DNA of 64,000 nt from assembly GCF_051414115.1 (NCBI RefSeq), contig NZ_JBLKNZ010000001.1, forward strand, positions 434,001 to 498,000, written 5' to 3'. The translations under genes were made by a program, and so were the position numbers. The DNA comes from Halovenus marina. Its GTDB lineage: Archaea > Halobacteriota > Halobacteria > Halobacteriales > Haloarculaceae. Of this stretch, positions 34,362 through 43,465 are shown one piece after another; position 1 is the stretch's first letter, and every line of letters begins with the position of its first letter. The notes beneath the pieces are model-generated. The model did no database searches. It worked only from the letters and a program-made list of their open reading frames with translations, and had not been told where the DNA came from.

Positions 34362-35041
34362 AGCGGATCACCGGTTACATCTTCGATCACATCAGTTGCT
34401 CTCTTCTCAGCCTTGTCGATCCCGGTATCTAAAGCCTTCCAAACGCCCTCGTTCCTGACAACGGTCCTGATCGCCTCCCGCCGCGTCGCGGCGTCGATGT
34501 CGGTCGCCGCGAGGTCATCCCGGAGCGACCCAGACAGTTCCGCCATCGCCCCCGCCCCGTCGATCGTTTCGGTGATCTGCTCGCGGAGATAGCGCGCGAG
34601 CGCCGGACTGGTCGCCCCTGTTGTGACCGCGACCGCGACCGGGTCTGACCGAACGGTCGCCGGGACGGCGACGCTCATCGGACCCCGGCGTTCGGACTGG
34701 TCCGTACGGTTGTACAGCAGGTTGCGTTCCTGGGCCGCCCGCTCGATGGCCGCGTTGAGTTCGGCGTCGTCCGTCGCGGCGACGACGAGCGCGGGGTCCG
34801 TCCGGTCGATCCAGTCGTCGACCGATTCTGGTTCCGGCGCGGCGCGGACCCGTTCGATCCTGTTACGTGCCGAAGCGGACTCGTCCCGACCGATATCGGT
34901 GCGCTCGGGAGGCGAAAACGTGGGGCTGACGAGCACGACGTCGGCTTCGCTGGCGAAGCGGTGGGCCTTGCGAACTCCGACGGGACCGCCCCCGAACACG
35001 AGCACCCGTTCGCCCGTGAAATCGTGTGCCAGCGGGATCAT
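34358..35041 (-). CDS. precorrin-2 dehydrogenase (siroheme synthase N-domain)
   Basis: A 227-residue protein with the Rossmann motif VLVFGGGPVGVRKAHRF, the LVVAATDDAELNAAI segment, NLLYNRTD and the central ATVRSDPVAVAVTTGATSPALARYLRE of CysG-N/Met8-type enzymes. It oxidises precorrin-2 to sirohydrochlorin with NAD and may also insert iron, for siroheme and the alternative heme route. It is the first gene of a two-gene tetrapyrrole operon with hemA. No uroporphyrinogen methylase domain is fused. Confidence 0.88.
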   Translation of the reverse strand: MIPLAHDFTGERVLVFGGGPVGVRKAHRFASEADVVLVSPTFSPPERTDIGRDESASARNRIERVRAAPEPESVDDWIDRTDPALVVAATDDAELNAAIERAAQERNLLYNRTDQSERRGPMSVAVPATVRSDPVAVAVTTGATSPALARYLREQITETIDGAGAMAELSGSLRDDLAATDIDAATRREAIRTVVRNEGVWKALDTGIDKAEKRATDVIEDVTGDPL

Positions 35042-35116
35042 CGACTCTGTACTGCGTTCATCGGTGGATCGACATAAACCGATCGCCCTCTCCCAGTGAC
35101 TGGGAGACCCATCCGC

Positions 35117-35557
35117 TCACTCCGGGTCGATCCCGGCGTCTGCGGGGCCCTCTGCGTTGCCGCTCACGCCGAAACCCTCGTATCCGAGGGCTCTGACGTC
35201 CGCGACGAGCGCGGCGGTGTCGCCGGTCGCCTCGAAGTAAAAGACCACGTCGAACGAGCCATCCCGGAACAGTTGCTGACACTCCCAGACGAACGACTCG
35301 TCGCCGAGTGTCAGCCCCTGATGCTGGTTCGAGGCGAACTCCGGGTCGTCGGTTCCGGAGTACACGAACGTCTCCGTCGGGTCGAAGCCAGCGTGCTCCG
35401 CGATGCAGTCGCCGATTTCGACGGTCGCCTGGTGCATCGCCGTCTCCTCGCTGCTGTCGAATGCCGTGGTGGCGACCAACCCGTCCAGTTCGATCTCTCC
35501 GGGCTGTAACAGCTCCCAGGTCCGCCGCCGCAGGTCCGCGTCGAGTATCTCGGTCAT
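35117..35557 (-). CDS. DUF5778 family protein
   Basis: A 146-residue acidic soluble protein conserved in Halobacteria (DUF5778). Recognisable blocks are ELLQPGEIELDGLV, MHQATVEIGDCIAEHAG and TFVYSGTDDPEFASNQHQGL. No catalytic motif is evident and the function is unknown. It lies upstream of the siroheme gene, same direction, and is divergent from the subtilase. Confidence 0.8.
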   Translation of the reverse strand: MTEILDADLRRRTWELLQPGEIELDGLVATTAFDSSEETAMHQATVEIGDCIAEHAGFDPTETFVYSGTDDPEFASNQHQGLTLGDESFVWECQQLFRDGSFDVVFYFEATGDTAALVADVRALGYEGFGVSGNAEGPADAGIDPE

Positions 35558-35659
35558 ACGACACCGTTCGCCGGAGAACGTATACGGATCACGATTTCCT
35601 CGCTACGCTGAACACCGCTAATGAAGGTGACGTCCACGTCTCCAATTCGACGGCCGATT

Positions 35660-35667
35660 TTTATATA
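35660..35667 (+). promoter_or_regulatory. TATA box of the subtilase gene
   Basis: TTTATATA is centred 25 bp before the ATG at 35689, so transcription should start at or next to the start codon (leaderless). Confidence 0.65.
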
Positions 35668-35688
35668 TGTTCAGTGCCACGTGATCGC

Positions 35689-38583
35689 ATGGACGACGGG
35701 TTCGACCACACACGTCGGACGTTTTTGAAAACAGCAAGTACGTTCATTTCACTGACAGGTGTTGGTGCTGTCACCGGACATACTGAACAGCCAGCGATCG
35801 ATCCGTCACTGCGTGAGGAGCGTGGTCGAACGACTGCTGTACTCCGACTCACAGATGCTCCGCGGATCAGCGAAGTGCCACGGCGAGCAGCCACGCGGGC
35901 GCTGCAATCACACGCGGAGTCGACACAGCAAGCACTCATCGAGGCGGTGAAGCGCCGCGATGGAATCGAGATCACTCGACGGTTCTGGCTCGCAAATGCC
36001 GTTCTGACAACCGTCGATGTCGACAGCATCGCTCTTGCGGAACTCACTGACTTGCCCTCCGTGCAGCGCGTACACGGAACCGACCTCGAACCGTCTGGCA
36101 GCTTCTCGGGGTCAGACACCACAGCGAACCGGCCGCCACAGGCCAGCGACGAGTCCGACGAGGACGGAAGCTGGGCGCTCGATCTCGTGAACATCCCGGC
36201 CGTCTGGGAGCGATACGGAACCTGCGGTGGTGGCTCGCGCATCGCTATTCTCGATACAGGCGTGGATCCGGACCACCCCGACATCGACCTTGGCGGCTGG
36301 GCGGCGTTCGACGAACAGGGACAGCGCCGTGACACGGAGCCAAACGACCCACAGGGCCACGGAACCGGGATGGCGAGTCTGGCCACCGGAGGCGACGCGA
36401 GCGGTCGACCGATCGGTGCTGCGCCGGATGCCGAACTGTACGTTGCGGGATTTGGCCGTAGGTACAACTTTCCGGCCGTCGTCGCCGGACTGGAGTGGGC
36501 CGTCGAGAACGATGCGGATGTCGCCTCCATCAGTACCACCATGGAGGGGCGGTGGGTCGATATTATCGAACCGGTCGAAAACGCTGTTGCGGCCGGGACG
36601 TTGCCGATCACGGCAGTCGAGTACGACCTGCCGTTTCTATTCAATGCCACGACGCCAGAAATGCTTGTCACGGGTGCAGTGAACGAGAACCGCCGCCCCC
36701 GGAAGGACACCAACGGGGGCGAGGTCCGGTGGAATCGGGCGCTCCACGGCGTGGATCTTCCGACGGCGTGGCCAGATAGATCGTTTGTCCCGGATGTCAC
36801 GCTCGCTGGAGTCGACGTTCTGTCGGCAGACGGGCGACCGGACACGCCCGACGCGGACTGGACGAGAGCATCTGGGGTGAGTAATGCACCGCCCGTCGCC
36901 GCGGGTATCGTTGCACTACTGCAGTCAGTCGCACCCGAGCGGCTCACGCCAGCCCAGCTCCGCGACACGATCCGCGAGACTGCTAGACAGCCGCCCGGAA
37001 GCAACCGTCGGGTTCCGAACGACCAGTACGCGCACGGCATCCCCGACGCCGCTCGCGCTGTCCACAGACACGCCGAGACAGGTCGAACGATCTCGGGCGT
37101 CGTCACCGACGATGGTGGATCACCAGTCGACGGCGCGACCGTCAGTGCAGAAAGCGGTGCGGAGACGACAACCGGGGCCGATGGGTCGTACACGCTCTCG
37201 GTCCCGTCCGGCCCGGAAACGCTCACTGCCAGCGCCGTCGGGTACGAGTCCGTCGAGACGATGGCCAACGGCGAGGGAGCCGACCTGCGCTTCGAGAATC
37301 AGGTCGTTCCGGATATCGAACGGGTCGATAGGGAACCCACGCACATCGGTCCCAGGGAACATCTGCGTCTCGAATTCGCCGTCGAACACGTCGATGGGGC
37401 ACGAGTCACCGTCGAGGGCGAGGGACGCCGCGTCGGAGCTGACGCGTTCGATCTCACGATCAACGGCACCGAGACGGCAGTCGGTCAGGAGACCGGGCTC
37501 CCGGAGTCTCCGGACCGCCTCCAGATCGAACTCACTCCCCACGAGAACGCACGGGGTGTCGTCGACCTCGATATCGAAGTCGCCAGGCTGAGAGACGAAC
37601 CCGTTATCTCGGGGGTGGAACTCGACCCGATCCACATTCACGCGAGACCGCTGACGGTGAGCGACGACGAAGATCTACCACAGGCTCTCGAAGCTGCTGC
37701 TCCGGAGACGCGTGTCGAACTCGCTGGCGAGGAGTGGACCGTCGAACCCGCGCAGTTCGAGTTTCCGTTTGGCGATTCTTTGCTCGAGTTCCCGGTGACT
37801 GCACCAGTGCTTGAGCAAGCCCGCGAGGACGAGGCCGCGCTGGTCGTTGATCGCCCGCTCACGCTCACCGCGGCGTCGGGATACGACCCGACGATCACGG
37901 TTAGGGTCGACGACCCAAGCGGACGGCGTGTCGCGTTGCGCGTTGCTGCCTCATATGTCACTGTCTCCGATATCGAAATCGAGGCGGGAGGAATCCTCGC
38001 CGGTGTCAGTATCCTTAATGGGGTCGCCGTCCACGTCGAGAACGTCACCGTCTCGGACGCCCGCCACGGGATTCTTGGGGAACTGACGATGAGTCCACGT
38101 CTTCTGTCGAACGAACTCGACGCGACCGAAGTCGGGATACGACTCTCCTGGATCTGCTGGAACGCGCTCGTCTCAGACAACGATGTCACCGGTGCTACGG
38201 ATGGACTCGCTCTCGATAGCGGCTTGTTCATCGACCGGGTGACGATCGAGCAAAACCGCTTCAGGGACGTGGGCACTGAACTCGTCACTGCAGGCGACGG
38301 GCCGCTTTCCTACGACCGTGAATCGGGCGCTGAGGGACAGACCGACAACGGGGGCGAAAGCGACTCGTCAGCCGCGGACGGGAATGCGACGGACGAGACT
38401 GATTCACCGGAAACCGGAGACGGCACAGGAGAGACTGATTCATCGGCGGAAGAGAGGGACGACCAGACTCAAGCTCCCGACGGATCCGACGGAAGTGGTC
38501 CCGGGTTCGGCGTTCCTGCGTCGCTCGCAGGACTCGCCGGGGCTGGCTATATTGCCCATCGTCTGTCTGGGGGCGACGACTGA
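35689..38583 (+). CDS. surface-anchored subtilase with beta-helix and PGF-CTERM
   Basis: A 964-residue exported protein. Order of parts: Tat signal (DHTRRTFLKTAS, residues 6-35); propeptide-like region; S8 peptidase domain with D189 (AILDTGVDPDHPD), H224 (QGHGTGMASL) and S398 (GVSNAPPVAAG); a carboxypeptidase-regulatory-like beta domain (GVVTDDGGSPVDGATVSAE); a parallel beta-helix of NosD type (about residues 740-870); an Asp/Glu/Ser/Thr-rich linker; and a PGF-CTERM sorting signal (PGF at 938-940, hydrophobic helix, short tail). Archaeosortase would cleave there and attach a lipid. The segment that normally holds the oxyanion Asn (AAGN) reads ITAVEYD. The ATG at 35689 is set by the Tat signal and the TATA spacing. 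Confidence 0.88.
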   Translation: MDDGFDHTRRTFLKTASTFISLTGVGAVTGHTEQPAIDPSLREERGRTTAVLRLTDAPRISEVPRRAATRALQSHAESTQQALIEAVKRRDGIEITRRFWLANAVLTTVDVDSIALAELTDLPSVQRVHGTDLEPSGSFSGSDTTANRPPQASDESDEDGSWALDLVNIPAVWERYGTCGGGSRIAILDTGVDPDHPDIDLGGWAAFDEQGQRRDTEPNDPQGHGTGMASLATGGDASGRPIGAAPDAELYVAGFGRRYNFPAVVAGLEWAVENDADVASISTTMEGRWVDIIEPVENAVAAGTLPITAVEYDLPFLFNATTPEMLVTGAVNENRRPRKDTNGGEVRWNRALHGVDLPTAWPDRSFVPDVTLAGVDVLSADGRPDTPDADWTRASGVSNAPPVAAGIVALLQSVAPERLTPAQLRDTIRETARQPPGSNRRVPNDQYAHGIPDAARAVHRHAETGRTISGVVTDDGGSPVDGATVSAESGAETTTGADGSYTLSVPSGPETLTASAVGYESVETMANGEGADLRFENQVVPDIERVDREPTHIGPREHLRLEFAVEHVDGARVTVEGEGRRVGADAFDLTINGTETAVGQETGLPESPDRLQIELTPHENARGVVDLDIEVARLRDEPVISGVELDPIHIHARPLTVSDDEDLPQALEAAAPETRVELAGEEWTVEPAQFEFPFGDSLLEFPVTAPVLEQAREDEAALVVDRPLTLTAASGYDPTITVRVDDPSGRRVALRVAASYVTVSDIEIEAGGILAGVSILNGVAVHVENVTVSDARHGILGELTMSPRLLSNELDATEVGIRLSWICWNALVSDNDVTGATDGLALDSGLFIDRVTIEQNRFRDVGTELVTAGDGPLSYDRESGAEGQTDNGGESDSSAADGNATDETDSPETGDGTGETDSSAEERDDQTQAPDGSDGSGPGFGVPASLAGLAGAGYIAHRLSGGDD

Positions 38584-38737
38584 TACTCGAACGTGTGCCA
38601 GCGATGAGCGCGACGCACACAACTCTTCGCGACAGCACGACGTCCCTCTCTAAAGAAGAACAGATCGGCCGGGTGCTACACCCCAGCTGGGTCCAGCAGC
38701 TCCCGGTAGCGGCGTGGCGCGTCGCCAGAACGCCGAT

Positions 38738-38932
38738 TTACAGTCGTTCGAGGTTCTTTGCGCGTGGTCCTTTCTCCGCTTCGACGATCTCGAATTCGAC
38801 TTCCTGCCCTTCTTCGAGGTCCGGGCCGCCGACATCCTCCATGTGGAAGAAGACGTCCTCGTCCGCGTCGTCCGTTTCGATGAATCCGTAACCGCCGGTG
38901 TCGTTGAAGAAATCAACGGTGCCTTTCGCCAT
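38738..38932 (-). CDS. cspA: cold-shock protein (CspA family)
   Basis: A 64-residue single cold-shock domain. RNP1-like GGYGFIETDD and RNP2-like DVFFHMEDV are both present, and the chain is acidic as in other haloarchaea. It binds single-stranded RNA or DNA and can act as an RNA chaperone. Confidence 0.95.
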   Translation of the reverse strand: MAKGTVDFFNDTGGYGFIETDDADEDVFFHMEDVGGPDLEEGQEVEFEIVEAEKGPRAKNLERL

Positions 38933-38957
38933 TGCAAGCGATGAGACGGCGCGACAG

Positions 38958-38965
38958 TATTAAAA
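38958..38965 (-). promoter_or_regulatory. TATA box of cspA
   Basis: On the minus strand the sequence is TTTTAATA, centred 29 bp before the cspA ATG. Confidence 0.55.
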
Positions 38966-39071
38966 CGCTGTGGTCGCTAACGGGGCGATTCGCGCCGACC
39001 ACTCCTCTCGCGTGTGTCTCGTGCTCACGAAGGGACCGCAAACACAACCTTCATGCTTACAGCAGGCTGAC

Positions 39072-40004
39072 ATGGGGATAATGTTACAGCGGGTTCGTGA
39101 CCGGCTGATGACTGTCTACGAGCGCGTTCTCGAATCGGAACTCTCGGAGACGCCATCCCACGTTGCAGTCATTCAGGACGGCAACCGCCGCTACGCCGAC
39201 AGTCAGGGACAGGAGACGACGTCGGGCTATCACGCTGGTGCCGAGACGACCGAGGCGGTGCTGAAGTGGTGTGACGAACTCGACATCGAAGAAGTGACGC
39301 TGTATGCCTTCTCCACCGAGAACTTCCGACGGTCCCAGTCCGAACAGGAGACGCTGTTCGAACTCATCGCCGAGAAGCTCACGGAGTTTGCCGACGCCGA
39401 GCGGATCCACGAGAGCGAGGTACGCATCCGTGCGATCGGCGCGACAGACCGGCTTCCGGATCACGTCCAGGAGGCGATCGACTACGCCGAAGATCGTACC
39501 CGCGGCTACGACCAGTTTCAGCTCAACGTCGCACTCGCATACGGCGGGCGGACGGAACTGCTCTCGGCCGCCCGAACGATCGCAACCCGCGTCGAGTGCG
39601 GCGACCTCGCCCCCGAGGATGTCGATGTCAATGCGGTCGAAACGGCGCTGTACGACGGGCCGACGAGCGAAGTCGACCTGATCATCCGGACTGGTGGCGA
39701 CGAGCGCACGTCGAATTTCCTCCCGTGGCAGGCAAACGGCAACGAGGCGGCGGTGTACTTCTGTACGCCGTACTGGCCCGAGTTTCGACGGGTCGATTTC
39801 CTTCGTGGGATCCGAACCTACGAACACCGCGAGCAGTCCTGGCGGCAGAGTCGCGCCCGCCGTGCTCGCGCGCTCGTCTCGGCGCTCGGCCCGGCCGCCG
39901 TGCCCGACGCCTCGCGGACGCTCGAACGACTCGGATCGGCGCTCCCCAGCGGCGAATCGGCCGACACAGAAGACGTGACTGACGACGCCGAACCCGCCGA
40001 TTGA
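39072..40004 (+). CDS. uppS: cis-polyprenyl diphosphate synthase
   Basis: A 310-residue UppS-family enzyme: HVAVIQDGNRRYAD (catalytic Asp and phosphate-binding Arg), GYHAGAETTEAVLKWC, LYAFSTENFRRS, and the C-terminal DLIIRTGGDERTSNFLPWQ and YWPEFRRVDFLRGI. It condenses isopentenyl diphosphate with cis double bonds to make the C55-C60 polyprenol used as dolichol-type sugar carrier in archaeal N-glycosylation. The C-terminal 45 residues are a low-complexity extension. The start may instead be the ATG at 39081. Confidence 0.92.
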   Translation: MGIMLQRVRDRLMTVYERVLESELSETPSHVAVIQDGNRRYADSQGQETTSGYHAGAETTEAVLKWCDELDIEEVTLYAFSTENFRRSQSEQETLFELIAEKLTEFADAERIHESEVRIRAIGATDRLPDHVQEAIDYAEDRTRGYDQFQLNVALAYGGRTELLSAARTIATRVECGDLAPEDVDVNAVETALYDGPTSEVDLIIRTGGDERTSNFLPWQANGNEAAVYFCTPYWPEFRRVDFLRGIRTYEHREQSWRQSRARRARALVSALGPAAVPDASRTLERLGSALPSGESADTEDVTDDAEPAD

Positions 40005-40010
40005 ACGCGG

Positions 40011-40514
40011 TCAGTCTTCCTGATCGTACTTCGGCGAGAGCGGCTCTGAAACCCGTGCTGGGCTCGCTTTCGGGTCTCTCATTCGGTCGGTGAAGTCCCA
40101 CGTGTACAGACGGTCGGGGTCGATAGTGATGGTGAGTTCCTCACGCGTTTCGTCGAGCAGCATCTCCGCGAGTTCTGACTCAGTCCCGCCGAGATACCGC
40201 TCGAACAGCGTCCGGAGCGTCTCCTTGTCCTCGTCGGGCGTGAGCGTCGCCGTCCCGTTGCCACGAACACCCATGTAGGGCGGCCGGTTCGTCGAGATGT
40301 CGAAGGCGACCTCCTCGTTTGCCCGCAGGAAATCAGCAAGATCCGACGTCGCGCCCGTTGCACACTTGAACTGCCCGTCCTGGTACTGATACCACAGCGA
40401 GACGATCCAGAGACCACCGCGGGTGTCGTGACAGCCGATTCGGATCGGTACGAGCGCCGTCTCCAGAAACGTTTCGAGTTGCTCACGTGACCACACGCCG
40501 CGAACAGTTGTCAT
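40011..40514 (-). CDS. pyridoxamine 5'-phosphate oxidase-like flavin protein
   Basis: A 167-residue protein with the split-barrel FMN-binding pattern: VPIRIGCHDTRGGLWIVSLWYQY, FKCATGATSDLADFLRANEEVAFDIS and GVRGNGTATLTPD. Members bind flavin or related cofactors; the substrate is not predictable. The ATG at 40514 is favoured over an upstream one. It converges with uppS (6 bp between stops). Confidence 0.8.
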   Translation of the reverse strand: MTTVRGVWSREQLETFLETALVPIRIGCHDTRGGLWIVSLWYQYQDGQFKCATGATSDLADFLRANEEVAFDISTNRPPYMGVRGNGTATLTPDEDKETLRTLFERYLGGTESELAEMLLDETREELTITIDPDRLYTWDFTDRMRDPKASPARVSEPLSPKYDQED

Positions 40515-40574
40515 TACGCTCACTATACAGCCCCGTGACATATCTGTTTGGGCCTGCAGGACCTGGCTTGGACC

Positions 40575-41255
40575 TCACGACTGGGACTGGAGCGTCGAAA
40601 CGAGGTCACGCAGCGTCGTCAGGTCGTACTGTCCGGGCGCAGTCGCGTCGGTGGGGTCGACCGGCGCGTATCCAATCACCGAGCCGTACAGCGGTGCGAC
40701 CGCCCGGGAGTGACGACCCGCCTCGCCCATCGCCATCGTCGCCACTCGTGTTCCCGTCGCAGTCAGTTGCTCGGTCACCGAAAGCAGGTCGAGCACGTCC
40801 GCGCGGTCGTTTGCGGTAACTGCTATCTTGCCCACGTCACCGTACTCGCAGGCCCGTTCGAGCAGCGCCCTGAGCCGCTCGCGGTCCGGCGTCTCCGAGA
40901 AGTCGTGCGTGGAGACGACAGTCGAGACGTTCGCTTCCCGTGCCCGTTCAAGGACGCGCTCGGCGTCGCCCTCGGTGACTGCCTGCAGTTCGAGGTCGAC
41001 CGCCTCGACGGCCGGAAGACGCACCGCCTCGACGAGCGCGTCGAGACGCTGTGGCGTGTCGGCCGCCTCGCCGCCCTCCCAGTCGACACGATTCGTGACG
41101 AGAATCGGAAGCTCCCCATCGTAGGTGCGAAGTGGCGCTACCCCGTCGTCTGCTAGATCCATCCGATACTCGATCAGATCTGCGTGTTCGCGTGCGGCGG
41201 GTTCCTCGCTCAGGTCGGCCGTACTCGCGGCCAGCCGAAACGTCTCGAACTCCAT
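40575..41255 (-). CDS. aroD: 3-dehydroquinate dehydratase, type I
   Basis: A 226-residue TIM-barrel enzyme. The catalytic His lies in VVSTHDFSETPD and the Schiff-base Lys in GKIAVTANDRAD; EYRMDLAD and MAMGEAGRHSRAVAPLYGS are further family segments. It dehydrates 3-dehydroquinate in the shikimate pathway, directly after the type II synthase encoded at 27 kb. The ATG at 41255 begins the conserved FETFRLAAST strand. Confidence 0.92.
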   Translation of the reverse strand: MEFETFRLAASTADLSEEPAAREHADLIEYRMDLADDGVAPLRTYDGELPILVTNRVDWEGGEAADTPQRLDALVEAVRLPAVEAVDLELQAVTEGDAERVLERAREANVSTVVSTHDFSETPDRERLRALLERACEYGDVGKIAVTANDRADVLDLLSVTEQLTATGTRVATMAMGEAGRHSRAVAPLYGSVIGYAPVDPTDATAPGQYDLTTLRDLVSTLQSQS

Positions 41256-41334
41256 ACCGGACAACTGGGAAGCGAGGCCAAAAAGATACGCTGTTTGCAG
41301 TCGGCCGGGTCGAAACCGCACTCGAATCGTCGAG

Positions 41335-42222
41335 TCAGGACTCGTACTGTTCGACCAGCGACTGGAGTTCGTTGATCTTCGCGGTCTGCTGTTCGTTTGC
41401 GGCGGCGATCTGTTCGATCTCCTCGGCGACCTCCTCGGCGTCTTCGGCGGTCGTGTCGACCATACTCGCGACCTCCTCGGTGCTCGCGGCCTGGTCGTCG
41501 GTCGCCGCCGCGACCTCCTCTGCCCCCTGTGCGGCCTCGCTGACCGCCTCGTCGATGCGCTGAAGGATATTCGCAGCCTCGTCGACCTGTTCGATCCCGC
41601 TTTCGACCTGCTCGTTTGCTTCCTCGATGCTCTGGACTGTCTCTTCCATGTCGGCTTTGATGTTCGAGACGAGCGACTCGATTTCTGTCGCGTTTTGCTG
41701 TGACTCCTCGGCCAGCGATTTGACCTCGTCGGCGACGACCGCAAAGCCTTCGCCCGCCTCGCCAGCGCGGGCCGCCTCGATGGAGGCGTTCAGCGCGAGC
41801 ATGTTCGTCTGGTCGGCGATATCGTTGATGACCTCGACGATTTCGTCGATTTCGTCGACACGCTGGCGGAGCTGTTTGACGTCGGTGGATACGTCGTTGT
41901 TCGCCTCGTCGACCGCTTGCATCGCGTCGATGGCGTCGTCGGCGATCGACCCACCTTCCTGTGCGAGCGCCCGAGCGTCGTTCGAGACCGCCTTGACCTG
42001 GTTCGCACTCGATGCAACTTCCTCGACAGTGGCCGAGAGATTCGCCACCTCACCCGCCACTTCCTTCATGTTCTCTGATTGGTTCTGTGCGAGCTCGCTG
42101 ATCTGCTGGGAACTGTCGGAGACGTTCCGCGATGCACGGAGCAACTCGTCGATTGCCGCCCCGAGATCCTGCCCTGTCCCCGGCCCGAAGTCCGCGAGCG
42201 AATCGTCTGAATCGGAGGCCAT
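41335..42222 (-). CDS. soluble chemotaxis transducer without a sensor domain
   Basis: A 295-residue coiled-coil protein. The signalling tip DIADQTNMLALNASIEAARAG followed by EGFAVVADEVKSLAEES is the canonical methyl-accepting transducer hairpin that binds CheA and CheW. There is no membrane helix, HAMP or recognisable ligand domain: only about 40 residues precede the first long helix. It is probably cytoplasmic, perhaps working through a partner. The ATG at 42222 is chosen; chemotaxis genes are not adjacent. Confidence 0.88.
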   Translation of the reverse strand: MASDSDDSLADFGPGTGQDLGAAIDELLRASRNVSDSSQQISELAQNQSENMKEVAGEVANLSATVEEVASSANQVKAVSNDARALAQEGGSIADDAIDAMQAVDEANNDVSTDVKQLRQRVDEIDEIVEVINDIADQTNMLALNASIEAARAGEAGEGFAVVADEVKSLAEESQQNATEIESLVSNIKADMEETVQSIEEANEQVESGIEQVDEAANILQRIDEAVSEAAQGAEEVAAATDDQAASTEEVASMVDTTAEDAEEVAEEIEQIAAANEQQTAKINELQSLVEQYES

Positions 42223-42323
42223 ACTGTCGTGTGCGGACCGTTCCAAATTAAACGTGTGCCTTCGGTTATCAGGTCTGATTCTTTACTGGTCCGACAGCAA
42301 AATGGGTGCTCGACTGTGGGCGT

Positions 42324-42728
42324 TCAGGCCGCCTGCTCGACCAACGTTTCAAGCGTCGATCGGTCCTGTGCGCCGACGCGGCGCTCGACCGGTTCGCCAT
42401 TCGTGTACACCACGAGCGTCGGGACGCCCTGAACACCGAGTTCGCCAGCCAGGCCCTGGTGTCTGTCGACGTCGACCTTGGCGACGAGCGCGTCAGTGTC
42501 GGCCGCGACCGCCTCGATCGCTGGCTCCATCATCTTGCAGGGGCCACACCAGTCCGCGTAGCAGTCGACCAGCACAACCTCGTGGTCAGCGACGAGCGTA
42601 TCGAGATGCTCGCGGCTCTCGACCTCGACGGGGTCGTCTGGTGTCCCATCAGCGTCGCTCTCTGCTGATTCGAGCAGTTCCTGCCGTTTCTGTTCGCGGA
42701 TCCGCTCTCTCTCGTCTGTGTCGTCCAT
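42324..42728 (-). CDS. trxA: thioredoxin
   Basis: A 134-residue protein. A charged N-terminal 40-residue extension precedes a full thioredoxin fold: VLVDCYADWCGPCKMMEPAIE (active-site Cys61 and Cys64) and the cis-Pro segment GVQGVPTLVVY. It reduces disulfides in the cytoplasm. Located between the transducer and the CcdA-TlpA-SCO operon, all on the same strand; a link to that redox operon is plausible. Confidence 0.92.
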   Translation of the reverse strand: MDDTDERERIREQKRQELLESAESDADGTPDDPVEVESREHLDTLVADHEVVLVDCYADWCGPCKMMEPAIEAVAADTDALVAKVDVDRHQGLAGELGVQGVPTLVVYTNGEPVERRVGAQDRSTLETLVEQAA

Positions 42729-42814
42729 CGACGAAAGATAGGGGCCGACTGCCAATAAATATTGTGTGAGTGGCACAATACAGAGAGTGGTTACGCTACG
42801 GGTGGGGGCGGGAG

Positions 42815-43465
42815 CTACCAGCCGACGGCGACGGCTATCTGCCCAAGCCCGGCGACCAGCACGAGCGCACCCGCGAGCCGGGTCGCAGCAGCCGCGTACG
42901 GTGCGACCGTCGCGGTTGCGAACTCGTCACCGACTGCAGTCGCGACGGTCACGCTCACGAGCAGCGCGGCGAACACGCCCGCGTAGATGAGAAAGGCCGC
43001 GACTGTGCCGGTCGGTGAGAGCGCGAACGACTGAAAGAGCACTGAGAGAAAGAGCGGCGCGACACAGCCAGCGGCGGCGAGCGCGTACAGCGCCCCGAAG
43101 CCGACGAAGCCGACCACGCCGGTTCGGCGCTCGGGCAACCGAACGGACAGCTCGAACGAGCGACCGGCGACGAGCAGGGCACCGAGCACGACGAGCACCG
43201 CGCCGACGGCCAGTTCGAGTGCGGGAAAGACGGGTCGAAGCGTGTCGCCGACCAGCGCGGCCAACAGTCCGAGTCCGAGAAACACCGCGAGTACGCCGAC
43301 TGCGGCGGCGAGACCACGAACGAGTGCGCCCGCAAGCGGCGTCTCCTCGGTCTCGCTCGCTCCGACGTAGTAGCCGACGTATCCCGGGAGGAGAGCGTAG
43401 GCACACGGCGAGAAGAAGGTTGCAATCCCGGCGCTGAACGCGACTGCGAAGGTCGTCTCCGTCAT
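42815..43465 (-). CDS. ccdA: CcdA/DsbD-type thiol-disulfide transport protein
   Basis: A 216-residue protein with six membrane helices and the two conserved Cys segments FFSPCAYALLPGY and AAAGCVAPLFLS. CcdA passes reducing equivalents from cytoplasmic thioredoxin across the membrane to extracytoplasmic thioredoxin-like proteins used in cytochrome maturation or oxidase copper delivery. It overlaps the TlpA-like gene by 4 bp, which in turn overlaps the SCO gene, forming one operon. The ATG at 43465 removes an N-terminal extension that overlaps tlpA out of frame. Confidence 0.88.
   Translation of the reverse strand: MTETTFAVAFSAGIATFFSPCAYALLPGYVGYYVGASETEETPLAGALVRGLAAAVGVLAVFLGLGLLAALVGDTLRPVFPALELAVGAVLVVLGALLVAGRSFELSVRLPERRTGVVGFVGFGALYALAAAGCVAPLFLSVLFQSFALSPTGTVAAFLIYAGVFAALLVSVTVATAVGDEFATATVAPYAAAATRLAGALVLVAGLGQIAVAVGW

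Noticed and set aside
35661..37268. A 535-codon minus-strand frame inside the subtilase gene.
   Set aside because: It is a Ser/Arg-rich shadow of the subtilase; the plus strand carries the Tat signal and catalytic motifs.
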